Source: Micromonospora sp. HK10 (GTDB lineage: Bacteria > Actinomycetota > Actinomycetes > Mycobacteriales > Micromonosporaceae). Taken from it: a stretch of DNA of 64,000 nucleotides. The position numbers and the translations under genes were made by a program. The notes under the pieces are model-generated. The model made no database searches, was not told the origin of the DNA, and saw nothing but the letters and a program-made list of their open reading frames with translations. The DNA is taken from assembly GCF_000982955.1 (NCBI RefSeq), contig NZ_KQ058850.1:1-64000 (forward strand), read 5' to 3'. Shown in pieces: positions 34,492 to 43,298 of the stretch; position 1 is the stretch's first letter; every line of letters begins with the position of its first letter.

Positions 34492-34618
34492 GACCGCGGG
34501 TGGAACGAATCATGGGCGGCCGCTGAGCGTGGGGTGGCCGCTGGCGAGGCAACCGTCCCTGCGTGCCGCGTTAGCATCGACGCGGGTGGTGGGCCGCCGC
34601 CCGACCGAGGGGGCAGTG

Positions 34619-35071
34619 GTGGCGACACGCACATCGCTCCGGCGGTGGTCCGGCGTACCCCGGTGGGTTCGGGTGGTGGTGATCGGCGCCGCCGGTGTCT
34701 TCGCGTACGGCGGGATTGTTCACCTGGGCGACCTGCTCGGGGTCCGGCCGGGTGGTCCAGGCCCGTCCACGCCCACCTGGCTGCTGTGGTACTTCACCTC
34801 GCTGACCGTGCTCGACCCGCTCGCGGCGCTGTTGCTGGCGCTGCGCCGGTTCGAAGGACTGTTGCTCGGCTGCCTTGTGCTCGCCAGCGACGCGATGGCG
34901 AACGGGTACGCCAACTACGTCCTGGACACCGCGCCCGGGATCACGCCCGGCCGGATCGGGCAAGCGATCATCACGGCGCTCGCGGTCGCCCTCATCGCGT
35001 CGGCGCCGGGGACTGCGCCCTGGCTGCATCGGCCGGGACGTGCCGGTAGCGCGGTGACCAGGGGACGTTGA
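34619..35071 (+). CDS. small integral membrane protein
   Basis: About 150 aa with four predicted helices (around 15-35, 50-70, 75-95 and 108-130) and a short basic N-terminus. GTG 34619 is preferred because GAGGGGG lies 5-6 nt upstream; GTG 34616 is the alternative, and the longer upstream frame has no coding bias. No family recognised. It stands alone. Confidence 0.5.
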   Translation: MATRTSLRRWSGVPRWVRVVVIGAAGVFAYGGIVHLGDLLGVRPGGPGPSTPTWLLWYFTSLTVLDPLAALLLALRRFEGLLLGCLVLASDAMANGYANYVLDTAPGITPGRIGQAIITALAVALIASAPGTAPWLHRPGRAGSAVTRGR

Positions 35072-35145
35072 CGGTGGTGGTCAGGCGGCGTGGACCCGGT
35101 GCGGCCTGTGCTGGTAGGCCGCAGGCAGTGCTAGGGCATCAGCGG

Positions 35146-35678
35146 CTATGGCAGGTCGCCCCGGAACGGCGTGACGGGGTCTGCGCCGGGCCAGTCCGTG
35201 CCGGTCAGGGTCGCCGTGAGGCGTCCCTCCGTGAGCGCCACGCCGACATCCGCGCCGCTCGCCACGCCGTCGGCGAAGGCGGCGGGCGCGGTGTCCTCGA
35301 GGAGAAAGACGATGTGCAGGGCGAACGGGTGCCGGTCCTCGTGGGGGTGGCCGTCGGCGTCAAGCTGGAGGTTCGCCTTCCACGCCGCCTCACAGAGCGC
35401 CGATACGAAGAGACCCAGAAACGCGGCATCGAGCAGCTCGTCGGCCCTGTCGATCAGCACCGCGATGCCCCGCGTGCGAGCCCCGTGGCCGTGCCAGTCG
35501 TGCAGGCAGTCCACGAGCGCGTCCCAGTTGTGCCCGAAGTACCGGCCGTCAGGGTGCGGTAGCCCTCCATGGCGAGGGCCGAGAAGTGCACCCAGCATCC
35601 GCCCGGCACGTCGGCGCCATCGATGACTCCCCACCCCTCGGCCGGGTCGAAACTGCGTACGGAGCCAACGCTCGTCAT
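35146..35678 (-). pseudogene. cold-shock-domain/barstar chimera, frame-broken
   Basis: ATG 35678 opens MTSVGSVRSFDPAEGWGVID and WVHFSALAMEGYRTL, which is the first half of a cold-shock domain. Its frame then loses similarity and stops at 35454. In the next frame, from about 35555, DGRYFGHNWDALVDCLHDW and LIDRADELLDAAFL are barstar-like, running to a stop at 35146. The two meet at about 35540, as if a deletion had joined a cold-shock gene to the middle of a barstar gene out of frame. Neither domain is whole. An alternative is a single fused protein with an assembly indel. It is the second barstar-like locus in this window. Confidence 0.5.
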
Positions 35679-35757
35679 CGGCCCAGTCTGCCGGACAAAC
35701 GATGTCGACTGCCGGGCCGCGGAGGCTGCCGTGGCCGTGGCCGTGGCCGACCCGCGC

Positions 35758-36168
35758 CTATCCCAACCTCTCGCGGACGTACCTGGCCAGCGCCTCTCGG
35801 GAGGGATGCCCCCAGCCGATGCAGAACGGGTGGCCGGCTGGATCTGCGTACACCTGGTGCCCCTCGTTGCTTTCCAGGTCACCGGCTTGGAGCAGGCGGG
35901 CACCGAGCCTCATCGCCTGTTCGTGCGCCTGCCCGGGGTTCTCGACGTGGAGGTCCAGGTGTACCTGCTGAGGCGCGCCCTCCGGCCAGTCGGGAGGAAC
36001 GTGCTCCGGTGCGAGCTGGACGCCCATCCGCCACTCACCTGCCGCGTCGATGATGCTGTGGAACGTCTCATCCTCAAAGACGTGCCCATCGAGCATTCCG
36101 GCCCAGAACGCACTCTCCGCATGTAGGTCAGCGGCGTCGAAAACGACCACGTTTCGTATCAGTTCCAT
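35758..36168 (-). CDS. VOC family (glyoxalase-like) protein
   Basis: A 136-aa vicinal-oxygen-chelate protein with two beta-alpha-beta-beta-beta halves. The N-terminal LIRNVVVFDAADLHAESAFW opening, QVHLDLHVEN midpoint and HQVYADPAGHPFCIGW end are those of the Glyoxalase_6 group common in actinomycetes. Metal-ligand candidates (His, Glu) are only partly conserved, so it may bind rather than convert a ligand, as bleomycin-binding relatives do. Start ATG 36168. Monocistronic. Confidence 0.82.
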   Translation of the reverse strand: MELIRNVVVFDAADLHAESAFWAGMLDGHVFEDETFHSIIDAAGEWRMGVQLAPEHVPPDWPEGAPQQVHLDLHVENPGQAHEQAMRLGARLLQAGDLESNEGHQVYADPAGHPFCIGWGHPSREALARYVRERLG

Positions 36169-36347
36169 GGCAGTCGATCCTAGGAAAGCGGGCGGACGTC
36201 CGCCAGATCAGCTGCCGCGACCGGCACGCCCATTGGTACGTCCGTGCGGCGCCACCTCCGGACAGCCGGCCGCACCCGGTGACGCGCGGTCCGCGGCATG
36301 ACCGGATAACGCCGTTGAGCACTCGGCCAGATGGCAGGCTGGCACTC

Positions 36348-36740
36348 GTGGACAGGAAGCAGGCGACCGGCTGGATCGCGGCCTACGTGCAAGCGTGGCG
36401 GACGCCGGGGACGCAGGTGCTCGCCACGATCTTCACCGCGCAGGCCAGCTATCTGCAGGGGCCCTACCAGAAACCGATCATCGGTCTGCCAGCCATCGCC
36501 CGGATGTGGGAAGACGAGCGGGACGGCTCCGGTGAGGTGTTCCAGATGACCAGTGAGGTCGTCGCGGTCGAGGCCGACACCGCGGTGGCGCGGGTGGAGG
36601 TCCGGTACGGCGACCCAGTCGACCAGGCGTACCGCGACCTGTGGATCATGCGGTTCGCCGAGGACGGGCGCTGCAGCTCGTTCGAGGAGTGGCCGTTCCG
36701 GCCGGCGCAGCCGACCACCGCCCGTCCCGCTGGAAGCTGA
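36348..36740 (+). CDS. NTF2-like/SnoaL-type protein
   Basis: A 130-aa cone-shaped alpha+beta protein. ATGWIAAYVQAWRTPGTQVL, IFTAQASYLQGPYQKPIIGL and RFAEDGRCSSFEEWPF are the usual helix, strand and final-strand pattern of NTF2-like proteins. Some members are small-molecule enzymes; no catalytic pair can be assigned here. GTG 36348 is chosen since similarity starts there. It is 103 nt upstream of the DUF899 gene, same strand. Confidence 0.7.
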   Translation: MDRKQATGWIAAYVQAWRTPGTQVLATIFTAQASYLQGPYQKPIIGLPAIARMWEDERDGSGEVFQMTSEVVAVEADTAVARVEVRYGDPVDQAYRDLWIMRFAEDGRCSSFEEWPFRPAQPTTARPAGS

Positions 36741-36842
36741 CCCGGACACGCCATCACGTGGCGAGCCACCGATGAGTTTGGCGGCCGGGCGGGGTCTACA
36801 CCTGTAGACCGTAAGCCCGATCATGATCCGCAAGGAGATGCC

Positions 36843-37532
36843 ATGGCCGCCCCTGCAGCATTACCCCCCGTTGTCGACGCCGGCACGTGGCAGCGCCAGC
36901 TCGACGCACTGCGTGCTCGGGAGAAGGCGGCAACCCGGGAACTCGACGCTATCGCCGCGCAGCGCCGGCGACTGCCGATGGTGGAGATGCCCGACTACAC
37001 CTTGGAGGGGGAGCAGGGGCCGATCCGGCTGGTCGACGTGTTCGATGGCAGGTCACAGCTGATCGCCTATCACCACATGTGGTTTCCCCACAAGCAGTGG
37101 CAGTGTCCCGGCTGCACCGGGTTCACCTCGCAGTTCACCCGGTTGGAGGTGCTGGACAACTACGACGCCCGCTTTGTGATCGTCACCCAGGGTCCGATCG
37201 AGGAGGCACTCGAATACAAGCGGCGGGTCGGGAACAAGATGACCTGGTACTCCACCGCCAACAGTCCGTTCGGCGGCGATGTCGGCGCACCGCCCGGCGG
37301 CGGATTCGCGGTCAATGTGTTCCTGCGCGATGGCGACACCGTGTATCGCACCTGGCACACCAACGGCCGTGGCACCGAGCAGCTCAGCTATACCTTCGCG
37401 CTGATCGATCTGCTGCCCTACGGGCGGCAGGAGGAGTGGCAGGACTCGCCCGAGGGTTGGCCGCAGTCGCCTACGTACAGCCGGTGGGCCAGCTCCGAAG
37501 ACATTGCCGCGCTCTACGGGCCAGATGCGTGA
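36843..37532 (+). CDS. DUF899 family thioredoxin-like protein
   Basis: A 229-aa cytoplasmic protein. LPMVEMPDYTLEGEQGPIRL, YHHMWFPHKQWQCPGCTGF (CPGC at the thioredoxin active-site position) and NVFLRDGDTVYRTWHTNGRG are the DUF899 signatures; the family is a thioredoxin-fold group of unknown reaction. Start ATG 36843 follows AAGGAG. The CxxC is intact, so redox activity is possible. Confidence 0.83.
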   Translation: MAAPAALPPVVDAGTWQRQLDALRAREKAATRELDAIAAQRRRLPMVEMPDYTLEGEQGPIRLVDVFDGRSQLIAYHHMWFPHKQWQCPGCTGFTSQFTRLEVLDNYDARFVIVTQGPIEEALEYKRRVGNKMTWYSTANSPFGGDVGAPPGGGFAVNVFLRDGDTVYRTWHTNGRGTEQLSYTFALIDLLPYGRQEEWQDSPEGWPQSPTYSRWASSEDIAALYGPDA

Positions 37533-37742
37533 GAATCTGGCCCTTGGTAGATGTCGGCGACGTGTGAAGACTGACCAGACGGTTGACATGATCCTCACGC
37601 CGCGTTGCGGACGCGCGCACGGTCCGTGACGGGGTCGCGCTCAGCGCGGCTCGATCAGGGGACCCAACTCACGAGTGCTTGGCCGCTGGCTGAGCCCGGT
37701 GGGCGTGGACGTCCGGCGGTCGTTCAAGATTGCTGGGTGCAG

Positions 37743-38355
37743 ATGTCGATCGTGGTCGCCCAGGTTCCGGCCGTATGGGACGTAGACGCCAACCTGATCA
37801 CTGTGCAGGAGGTCCTCAGCGAGACACGCGCCGGCGACGTGGTCGTCCTGCCCGAAGGAATGCTGTCCGGCTATGGCGACGACCTGGCGCCGCTGGCCGC
37901 GATGGAGCCCGCTGCGGTGAACCACGCCGTCGCACAGGTGGCTCAGCTTGCCAAGCAGAAGCAGGTGCACATCTTCTGCGGATCGCTGCTGGCGTTGGAG
38001 GGCGGATGGTGCAACGCCGGCCTGTTCTTCCCGACCAACGGCGCGTACCAGGTCTACCGGAAGATCAACCCGCGAACCCGAAGGCGTGTGGCGTAGCCAC
38101 CTGATCAGCCGCGCTGCCGAGAACCAGCGTTTCCTCGCGTCCGCCAACATCGCCCATCCCGACCAGCACTGCCCCAGCCTGGTGGTGTCACCGCGAGGCG
38201 AAGTCCTCGGCGAACTTCCCGGCGGGCGCTCCGACCTTCTGCGGCACACCCTCAATCTTGACGAGACCGGAAGCTGGTACCTCGGGCAGCGTCGCCAGGA
38301 CGTGCTCTCCCTGGCATACCACGGAACTGATCTACCCGAGACACAGCCCGTATAG
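37743..38355 (+). pseudogene. carbon-nitrogen hydrolase (nitrilase family), deleted and frame-broken
   Basis: ATG 37743 opens a nitrilase-fold protein: IVVAQVPAVWDV, catalytic Glu in LPEGMLSGYG, and VYRKINP with the catalytic Lys. After about 38078 the frame ends (stop near 38096). The next frame resumes with GVWRSHLISRAAENQRFLAS and SLVVSPRGEVLGELPGGR, the last third of the same family. The piece between, about 60 codons with the catalytic Cys, is missing. The normal protein is about 260 aa. An out-of-frame deletion explains everything, so the enzyme is dead. Confidence 0.65.
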
Positions 38356-38473
38356 CCTGCGGGACATGCGGGCCTGGTCGTAGCGCATCGTGGTCCGCGG
38401 GTCTGTGTGCCGGGCGGCGCTCTGCATGTTGTGCGGATGAACGCCAGCACGCCGGGAGCGGCATGAGAGTGCC

Positions 38474-39073
38474 ATGGACAAGTGGAGATCGGCTGCCACC
38501 ATGACCACCGTGCAGATCTTCCGGACCTGGTGGCGCGTGCGTTACCCGTTCTACCTGCTCGGAATCATGGTCGGACTGGTCATGATATGGCTGCCTTTCA
38601 AGACCGGGAATGACAACGATGCTTGGGAGGATCGGCTGCGAGCGGACGGCGTGCCAGTCCAGGCCGTGATCGACGAGTTCGTGCACAAAGGACGCAACAG
38701 CGACACCATGCATCTGCGCTACGAGTTGGCAGGAGCCGAGCGTCGGGCTGAGGTCGGCTGTTGGGAGGCCTGCCTTCCTGCCGGCACTCAAGTGCGGATC
38801 TGGGTCAACCCCGAAGACGCGGGTGATTTCGTGACCGAGTTCGGGACGTTAAGCGGGCATCGGGGCCGGGTCCAAGGCGTGACCGGGGCGGCGGGCCTAG
38901 TGCTGTCCGGATCAATGGTGCTTGCCACGGTCAGCCGCCTCGACCGGCAACGACGCGACCGCAGGCAACGTCACTGGCAGCAGCAACAACGAGACCAGCG
39001 CCGACAACAGATCGGGCGAGCCAGGGCCAGGACAGAAGGCAAGCCGAGCAGACGGTGGCGGAAGAAGAACTAA
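38474..39073 (+). CDS. DUF3592-like membrane protein
   Basis: A 199-aa protein with two predicted helices (about 25-45 and 137-157) flanking an external 80-residue domain. RLRADGVPVQAVIDEF, MHLRYEL and VRIWVNPEDAGDFV are the pattern of DUF3592-type proteins. The C-terminal 40 residues are very rich in Arg, Gln and Lys, cytoplasmic. ATG 38474 used; ATG 38501 is possible. Function unknown. Confidence 0.55.
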   Translation: MDKWRSAATMTTVQIFRTWWRVRYPFYLLGIMVGLVMIWLPFKTGNDNDAWEDRLRADGVPVQAVIDEFVHKGRNSDTMHLRYELAGAERRAEVGCWEACLPAGTQVRIWVNPEDAGDFVTEFGTLSGHRGRVQGVTGAAGLVLSGSMVLATVSRLDRQRRDRRQRHWQQQQRDQRRQQIGRARARTEGKPSRRWRKKN

Positions 39074-39220
39074 ATCAAGATCGGGAGCCATTTCGATGAC
39101 CGCACGGGCTGCGGAATATCCGCTTGTCAGCACATGCGGCCGACGTGGAGGTCTACCCCGACACCGTGCGGTGACCACCCGGCCTCGCCTCGAGTTCGAC
39201 CCGACCCGCTCGCCGAGACG

Positions 39221-39913
39221 TCACACCGAGCGGGGTGATCGGGCCGGGCCGGTCTCCCAGCCGGGCTGCTGGGGTTCGTCGTTGTGCACGATGACGTCGA
39301 CGTGCTCGGTGGGGCGGACCGTAGCGAGGTAGAACTGTTGGGAAGGGATGTAACGCTCCCGCCAGCGCCGTTCGACGTCGGCCGGTGCTGACACCCGGCG
39401 CTCCCGGAGCACCGCCCGATCCACGGTCCTGTCGAGCGCCGTCGACACGAAGACACGCAGCTCCCACCGATCGACCAGTTCCGGGCGCATGAGGAAGACG
39501 CCGTCGAAGACCAGCACCGCGTCGGCGGGGGCAGTCCTGGTCGGCGGGGAGAGGACGGCGTCCGCGGTGTGGTCGTAGACCGCGTCTTGGAAGCGCCGGT
39601 CCCCGCCCGGACCGAGCGGATCGAGCAGGACCCGGTTCAGTGCCCCGTGGTCGTGGGTGTCGAAGTAACAGCCTTCGGCCGAGTACTCGCCCCGCGGATA
39701 GCGCTGGGCCCGCGGGAAGAGGAAGTCGTCGACCGACGCCCGGATGACGTGGCGGCCCTGCGTCCGCAGGACATCGGCCAGTTCATCGGCGAGGGTGGTC
39801 TTGCCAGCGGCGGGTGGTCCGTCGATGGCCACCCGGATCGGATGGGCGACGCGGACCGACCCGACCGCCTCCGCCAGACGGCCGAGCAACTCGTCGCGGA
39901 TACCTCGCTCCAT
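39221..39913 (-). CDS. uridine kinase-like P-loop protein
   Basis: A 230-aa protein. Walker A GPPAAGKT at residues 32-39; SVDDFLFPRAQRYPRGEYSA and EGCYFDTHDHGAL are uridine kinase/phosphoribulokinase family features, as are VFDGVFLMRPELVD (Walker B-like) and REWRERYIPSQQFYL-type basic helices (here WRERYIPSQQFYL). It would phosphorylate a nucleoside or related alcohol with ATP. Start ATG 39913. It follows the ABC permease gene by 43 nt on the same strand, perhaps in one transcript by read-through. Confidence 0.78.
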   Translation of the reverse strand: MERGIRDELLGRLAEAVGSVRVAHPIRVAIDGPPAAGKTTLADELADVLRTQGRHVIRASVDDFLFPRAQRYPRGEYSAEGCYFDTHDHGALNRVLLDPLGPGGDRRFQDAVYDHTADAVLSPPTRTAPADAVLVFDGVFLMRPELVDRWELRVFVSTALDRTVDRAVLRERRVSAPADVERRWRERYIPSQQFYLATVRPTEHVDVIVHNDEPQQPGWETGPARSPRSV

Positions 39914-39956
39914 GTCCTACCCCTCCTACCTCGCCGACGGTGGTGTCGGGCCGACC

Positions 39957-42371
39957 TCAGGCCCGCCGGCCTGTCCTGCTCGACAGCGACCGCCAGGCCG
40001 ACAGCGCGCTGGCCAGCACCGCCAGCAGCAGACAGAGGCCCACCACGCCGCCGACCACCGACCACGGCACCACCAGGTCGACCGGTACGCCGACCTGCTC
40101 GGCGAGGCCGGCACGGATGCTCAGCAGACCGACGAACGCGACCGCACCGCCGAGCAGCGCACCGATCAGCACCACCAGCGCCGACTCGGCCGTGACCAGC
40201 CAGATGACCTGCCTCCGGAGCGCACCGGCCAGCCGGATCAGCCGCAGGTCGGCCACCCGGCCGGCGGCGGCCATCAGCAACGTGTTGGCCACCGCTACCG
40301 CACCGTAGCCGGCCGACACACCGATCAGCAGCAGCGTGAAGAGCCAGACGAGGCGATCCTCGGCCCGATCTGCCTCGGCCGCCCACACCGACACGTCGAC
40401 GATCCGCGCGCCGAGCGGAGGCTCGATCCGGTCCCGCAGGTACACCGCGGAGGTGAGCGCCGACGGGTCGTGCGCCCGCACCACCGACCGGGGCAGCAGC
40501 AGGTCGCCGCGGATCGAGTCGTCGGTGACCACCGCGACGACGCGCAGCGACACCGACTCCCCGTCGGCGAAGACCAGCGCGTACGGCTGCGTCGGTTGCC
40601 GGTTCGCCGAGGCGGGAACGACCACCGTGTCGTCGCCCCTCAGGTCGTTCAGGGTGCCGGCGACGACGGTGAGCGCCCGGTTCGCGGCGGCGAAGCCCGC
40701 CGGATCCACGCCGAGCGCGGTCAGCGGCCGGTTCTCCGGCGGCGTGCCCGGGTCACTCCGGAAGACCGTCGTGGGCAGGAGCGCGGTGCCTCCGGTCGCC
40801 GCGACGGCCTGGTCCGACAGGCCCGGCGCGCGGTCGGGCACCACGACCCAGCCGGCGTTCACGTTGTCGGCCCGGCCCGCCGCGTACGCGGCCGTGGTGG
40901 TGCGCACCATCCCGGAGACCAGCACCGCGAACGCGACCGTGAGCAGCACCGGGGCCGCGATCGAAGCCGTCCGCCGGGTCGCGGTCAACGCCCCGGCCCG
41001 GACCAGCATCCCGATCGCGCCACCCGGCCGACGCACCGGCGACCGCAGCAGCCGCACCACCGGGCCGACGACCGCCGGCGCCAGCACGGTCGCGCCGGCC
41101 ACCAGGGCCATCACCGCGTAGAGGGCGAATGTGGCACCGCTGCGGGCGTCGTCGGACGTCGCGGTGCCCAGGCTGAGGGCGGCCCCCGCCGCGACGAGGA
41201 GCACCCCGGTGGCGACGCGCAGCCGCCCGACCGGTCGCTGGTCCGCCGCCGCCTCGCGTAACGCCTCCAGCGGGCTGACCCGTGCCGCTCGACGCGACGC
41301 CGCCCAGACGGCCAGCAGCGCGATCGCCGGACCGGCGAGGAACGAGACCGCGAGCGGCCAGGGCTCGTACCGGACCTGGAAGGTCGCCGGCTCGAAGCCG
41401 ACGTCCACGAGCAGCCGACCCAACCCCGGAGCGATCGCCGCGCCGGCCAGCAGGCCGGCGACTCCGGCCGTGGCACCGACCACGAGCGCCTCGGCGTGGA
41501 CCAGGCGGCGGACCTGACGGGGAGTGGCGCCGACGGCGCGCAGCAGGCCCAGCTCACGGCGACGCTGCGCCACGGTGAACGCGAAGGTGGAGGCGACCAC
41601 GAAGACCGTGACGAAGCCGGCGAGGGCCGCCATGGCGGTGAGCACCTGCCGGCCGATCCAGCGGGTACGGGCGTCACCCCGAGGCTCCACGGCGCCGCGC
41701 GCGTCGCCGGTCAGCACCCGTCCGTCGCCGCCGACGACACCGCGAACGGTCTCGGCGACCTCCTCGGCATCGGTGCTCGGCGCGACCAGCAGACCGATGG
41801 CCCGGACGCCGGGCGCGAGCGCGGCGGCGACCCCGTCCGCGACCCAGACGCCGGGCGCGTCCACCAGACCGGTGACGGTGTACGGCTCCGGTCCCGCCGC
41901 CGTGAGCAGGGTGACCGGCCCGCCGGGACGCAGCCCCAATGCGCGGTCGACGACCACCTCTCCGGCCTGCCGGGGCGGCTCGCCGGCCGTGAGACGGAGT
42001 CCACCCAGCCGGCTGCTGGACCAGCCGTGCCCCTGGTGAGCGTCCTCCCGCCGCGCATCGGTGGCCGGCGGGCGGCCGTCGACGAGCGCCTGGGCGTAGA
42101 AGGTCCGGTCCGGCACCGCCGCCGTGACACCCGGCACGTCGGCCAACCTGCCGGTGAGTTCCGCCGTCCTGGCGGCGGACCACGGCCGGGTCGGCGCGAA
42201 CGAGTCGGCCGGCGCACCCGCGTCCGGGCTCTGCACCACGACGGCCGCGTACGCCAGCCGGTCGGGCACCCGTGGGCGGCCGGAGGCGAGCAGCAGGGTG
42301 GCCGCCGCGACCAGGGTGACGCCGATGGCGACGGCCACGAACGCACCGGCCGACCGCCGGATGCTCAGCAC
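39957..42371 (-). CDS. FtsX-like ABC transporter permease
   Basis: An 804-aa integral membrane protein with two FtsX-type halves (helices around 10-28, 240-350, 395-450 and 690-800) separated by large outer domains. ELGLLRAVGATPRQVRRLV in the first half is the FtsX coupling-helix motif that contacts the ATPase, and a degenerate second copy (DLRLIRLAGALRRQVIWLV) lies in the second half. Such exporters act on lipids, peptides or antibiotics in resistance (BceAB/MacB-like). GTG 42371 overlaps the ATPase stop by 7 nt. The divergent two-component system at 43299 is a likely controller. Confidence 0.85.
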   Translation of the reverse strand: MLSIRRSAGAFVAVAIGVTLVAAATLLLASGRPRVPDRLAYAAVVVQSPDAGAPADSFAPTRPWSAARTAELTGRLADVPGVTAAVPDRTFYAQALVDGRPPATDARREDAHQGHGWSSSRLGGLRLTAGEPPRQAGEVVVDRALGLRPGGPVTLLTAAGPEPYTVTGLVDAPGVWVADGVAAALAPGVRAIGLLVAPSTDAEEVAETVRGVVGGDGRVLTGDARGAVEPRGDARTRWIGRQVLTAMAALAGFVTVFVVASTFAFTVAQRRRELGLLRAVGATPRQVRRLVHAEALVVGATAGVAGLLAGAAIAPGLGRLLVDVGFEPATFQVRYEPWPLAVSFLAGPAIALLAVWAASRRAARVSPLEALREAAADQRPVGRLRVATGVLLVAAGAALSLGTATSDDARSGATFALYAVMALVAGATVLAPAVVGPVVRLLRSPVRRPGGAIGMLVRAGALTATRRTASIAAPVLLTVAFAVLVSGMVRTTTAAYAAGRADNVNAGWVVVPDRAPGLSDQAVAATGGTALLPTTVFRSDPGTPPENRPLTALGVDPAGFAAANRALTVVAGTLNDLRGDDTVVVPASANRQPTQPYALVFADGESVSLRVVAVVTDDSIRGDLLLPRSVVRAHDPSALTSAVYLRDRIEPPLGARIVDVSVWAAEADRAEDRLVWLFTLLLIGVSAGYGAVAVANTLLMAAAGRVADLRLIRLAGALRRQVIWLVTAESALVVLIGALLGGAVAFVGLLSIRAGLAEQVGVPVDLVVPWSVVGGVVGLCLLLAVLASALSAWRSLSSRTGRRA

Positions 42372-43129
42372 GACGCCTCCCCGACGCTCTCCGCCGGAAC
42401 CGTCTCCCGCTCGGCGATCCGCGCGGCGACGACCGCCGCGGTGATCGCGCCGGTCAACTCGTCCACGACGCGACCGTCGGCGAGCAGGAGGACCCGGTCG
42501 GCGTACGCGGCGGCGGTGGGATCGTGGGTCACCATCACGACGGTCTGCCGGTGGTCGTCGACGAGCCCGCGTAGCAGCCGGAGCACCTGCCGGGACGCCG
42601 CGCTGTCCAGCGCCCCGGTGGGTTCGTCGGCGAACACCACCGCGGGACGGGTGACCAGCGCCCGAGCCACGGCGACGCGCTGCTGTTCACCGCCGGACAG
42701 TTCGCTCGGCCGGTGCCCGGCCCGGTCGGCCAGTCCCACCGCGTCGAGCGCGGCAGTGACGTCCCGGGCCGGGGGACGGCGCCCGGCCAGGCGCAGCGGC
42801 AACTCGACGTTCTGCGCCGCGGTCAGCGTGGACACCAGGTTGAACGCCTGGAACACGAAGCCGATGCGGTCCCGGCGCAGCCGGGTCAACTCGTTCTCGC
42901 CCAGATCGTCGAGGCGCCTGCCGTCGATCGTGACGGTCCCCTCGGCCGGCCTGTCGAGCCCGGCCGCGCAGTGCAGGAGGGTGGACTTCCCCGAGCCCGA
43001 CGGGCCCATCACCGCCGTGAACGTGCCGCTCGCGAAGCTGGTCGTCACGCCGTCGAGCGCCGTCACCCGCCGGGCCCCCCTGCCGTACACCGCACGCAGC
43101 CCTGTCAGGGTCACCGTCTGTGTGGTCAT
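42365..43129 (-). CDS. ABC transporter ATP-binding protein (LolD/MacB type)
   Basis: A 254-aa ATPase. Walker A GPSGSGKST at residues 42-50, the LSGGEQQR signature and VVFADEPTGALD (Walker B) with the family's TGALDS D-loop. The C-terminal AAVVAARIAERETVPAES tail is an extra 20 residues. It pairs with the FtsX permease next door to power export. ATG 43129 is used since similarity begins TQTVTLTGLRAVYGRG. A longer frame upstream has no coding character. Confidence 0.88.
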   Translation of the reverse strand: MTTQTVTLTGLRAVYGRGARRVTALDGVTTSFASGTFTAVMGPSGSGKSTLLHCAAGLDRPAEGTVTIDGRRLDDLGENELTRLRRDRIGFVFQAFNLVSTLTAAQNVELPLRLAGRRPPARDVTAALDAVGLADRAGHRPSELSGGEQQRVAVARALVTRPAVVFADEPTGALDSAASRQVLRLLRGLVDDHRQTVVMVTHDPTAAAYADRVLLLADGRVVDELTGAITAAVVAARIAERETVPAESVGEASC

Positions 43130-43285
43130 GACCGTCAGGGTGCCGGCTCCGGCGGGTGTGGGGCGTCGTGCCGGCGTGGACACTTTCCGGCCATCCGCAG
43201 GGCGGAGCCGGGGTCGGCGACGTGGCCGGACGTCATGCCCGAGGATGACCACCCGCGGGTGGACGCGGCCGGCCCGGCCGGTCGA

Positions 43286-43291
43286 TACGCT
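43286..43291 (+). promoter_or_regulatory. leaderless -10 element of the histidine kinase gene
   Basis: TACGCT matches the actinobacterial -10 (TANNNT) and ends 7 nt before GTG 43299. This spacing is the signature of leaderless transcripts, and no ribosome site precedes the start. A -35 could not be fixed. Confidence 0.4.
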
Positions 43292-43298
43292 TCGACAG

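Noticed and set aside
39074..39220. A small gene in the 147-bp gap before the uridine kinase stop
   Set aside because: Open frames there are antisense shadows of the kinase gene or lack a start signal.
41496..43298. An N-terminal extension of 600 codons in the frame of the histidine kinase at 43299
   Set aside because: It runs antisense over the ABC transporter genes with no family similarity; similarity begins at 43299.
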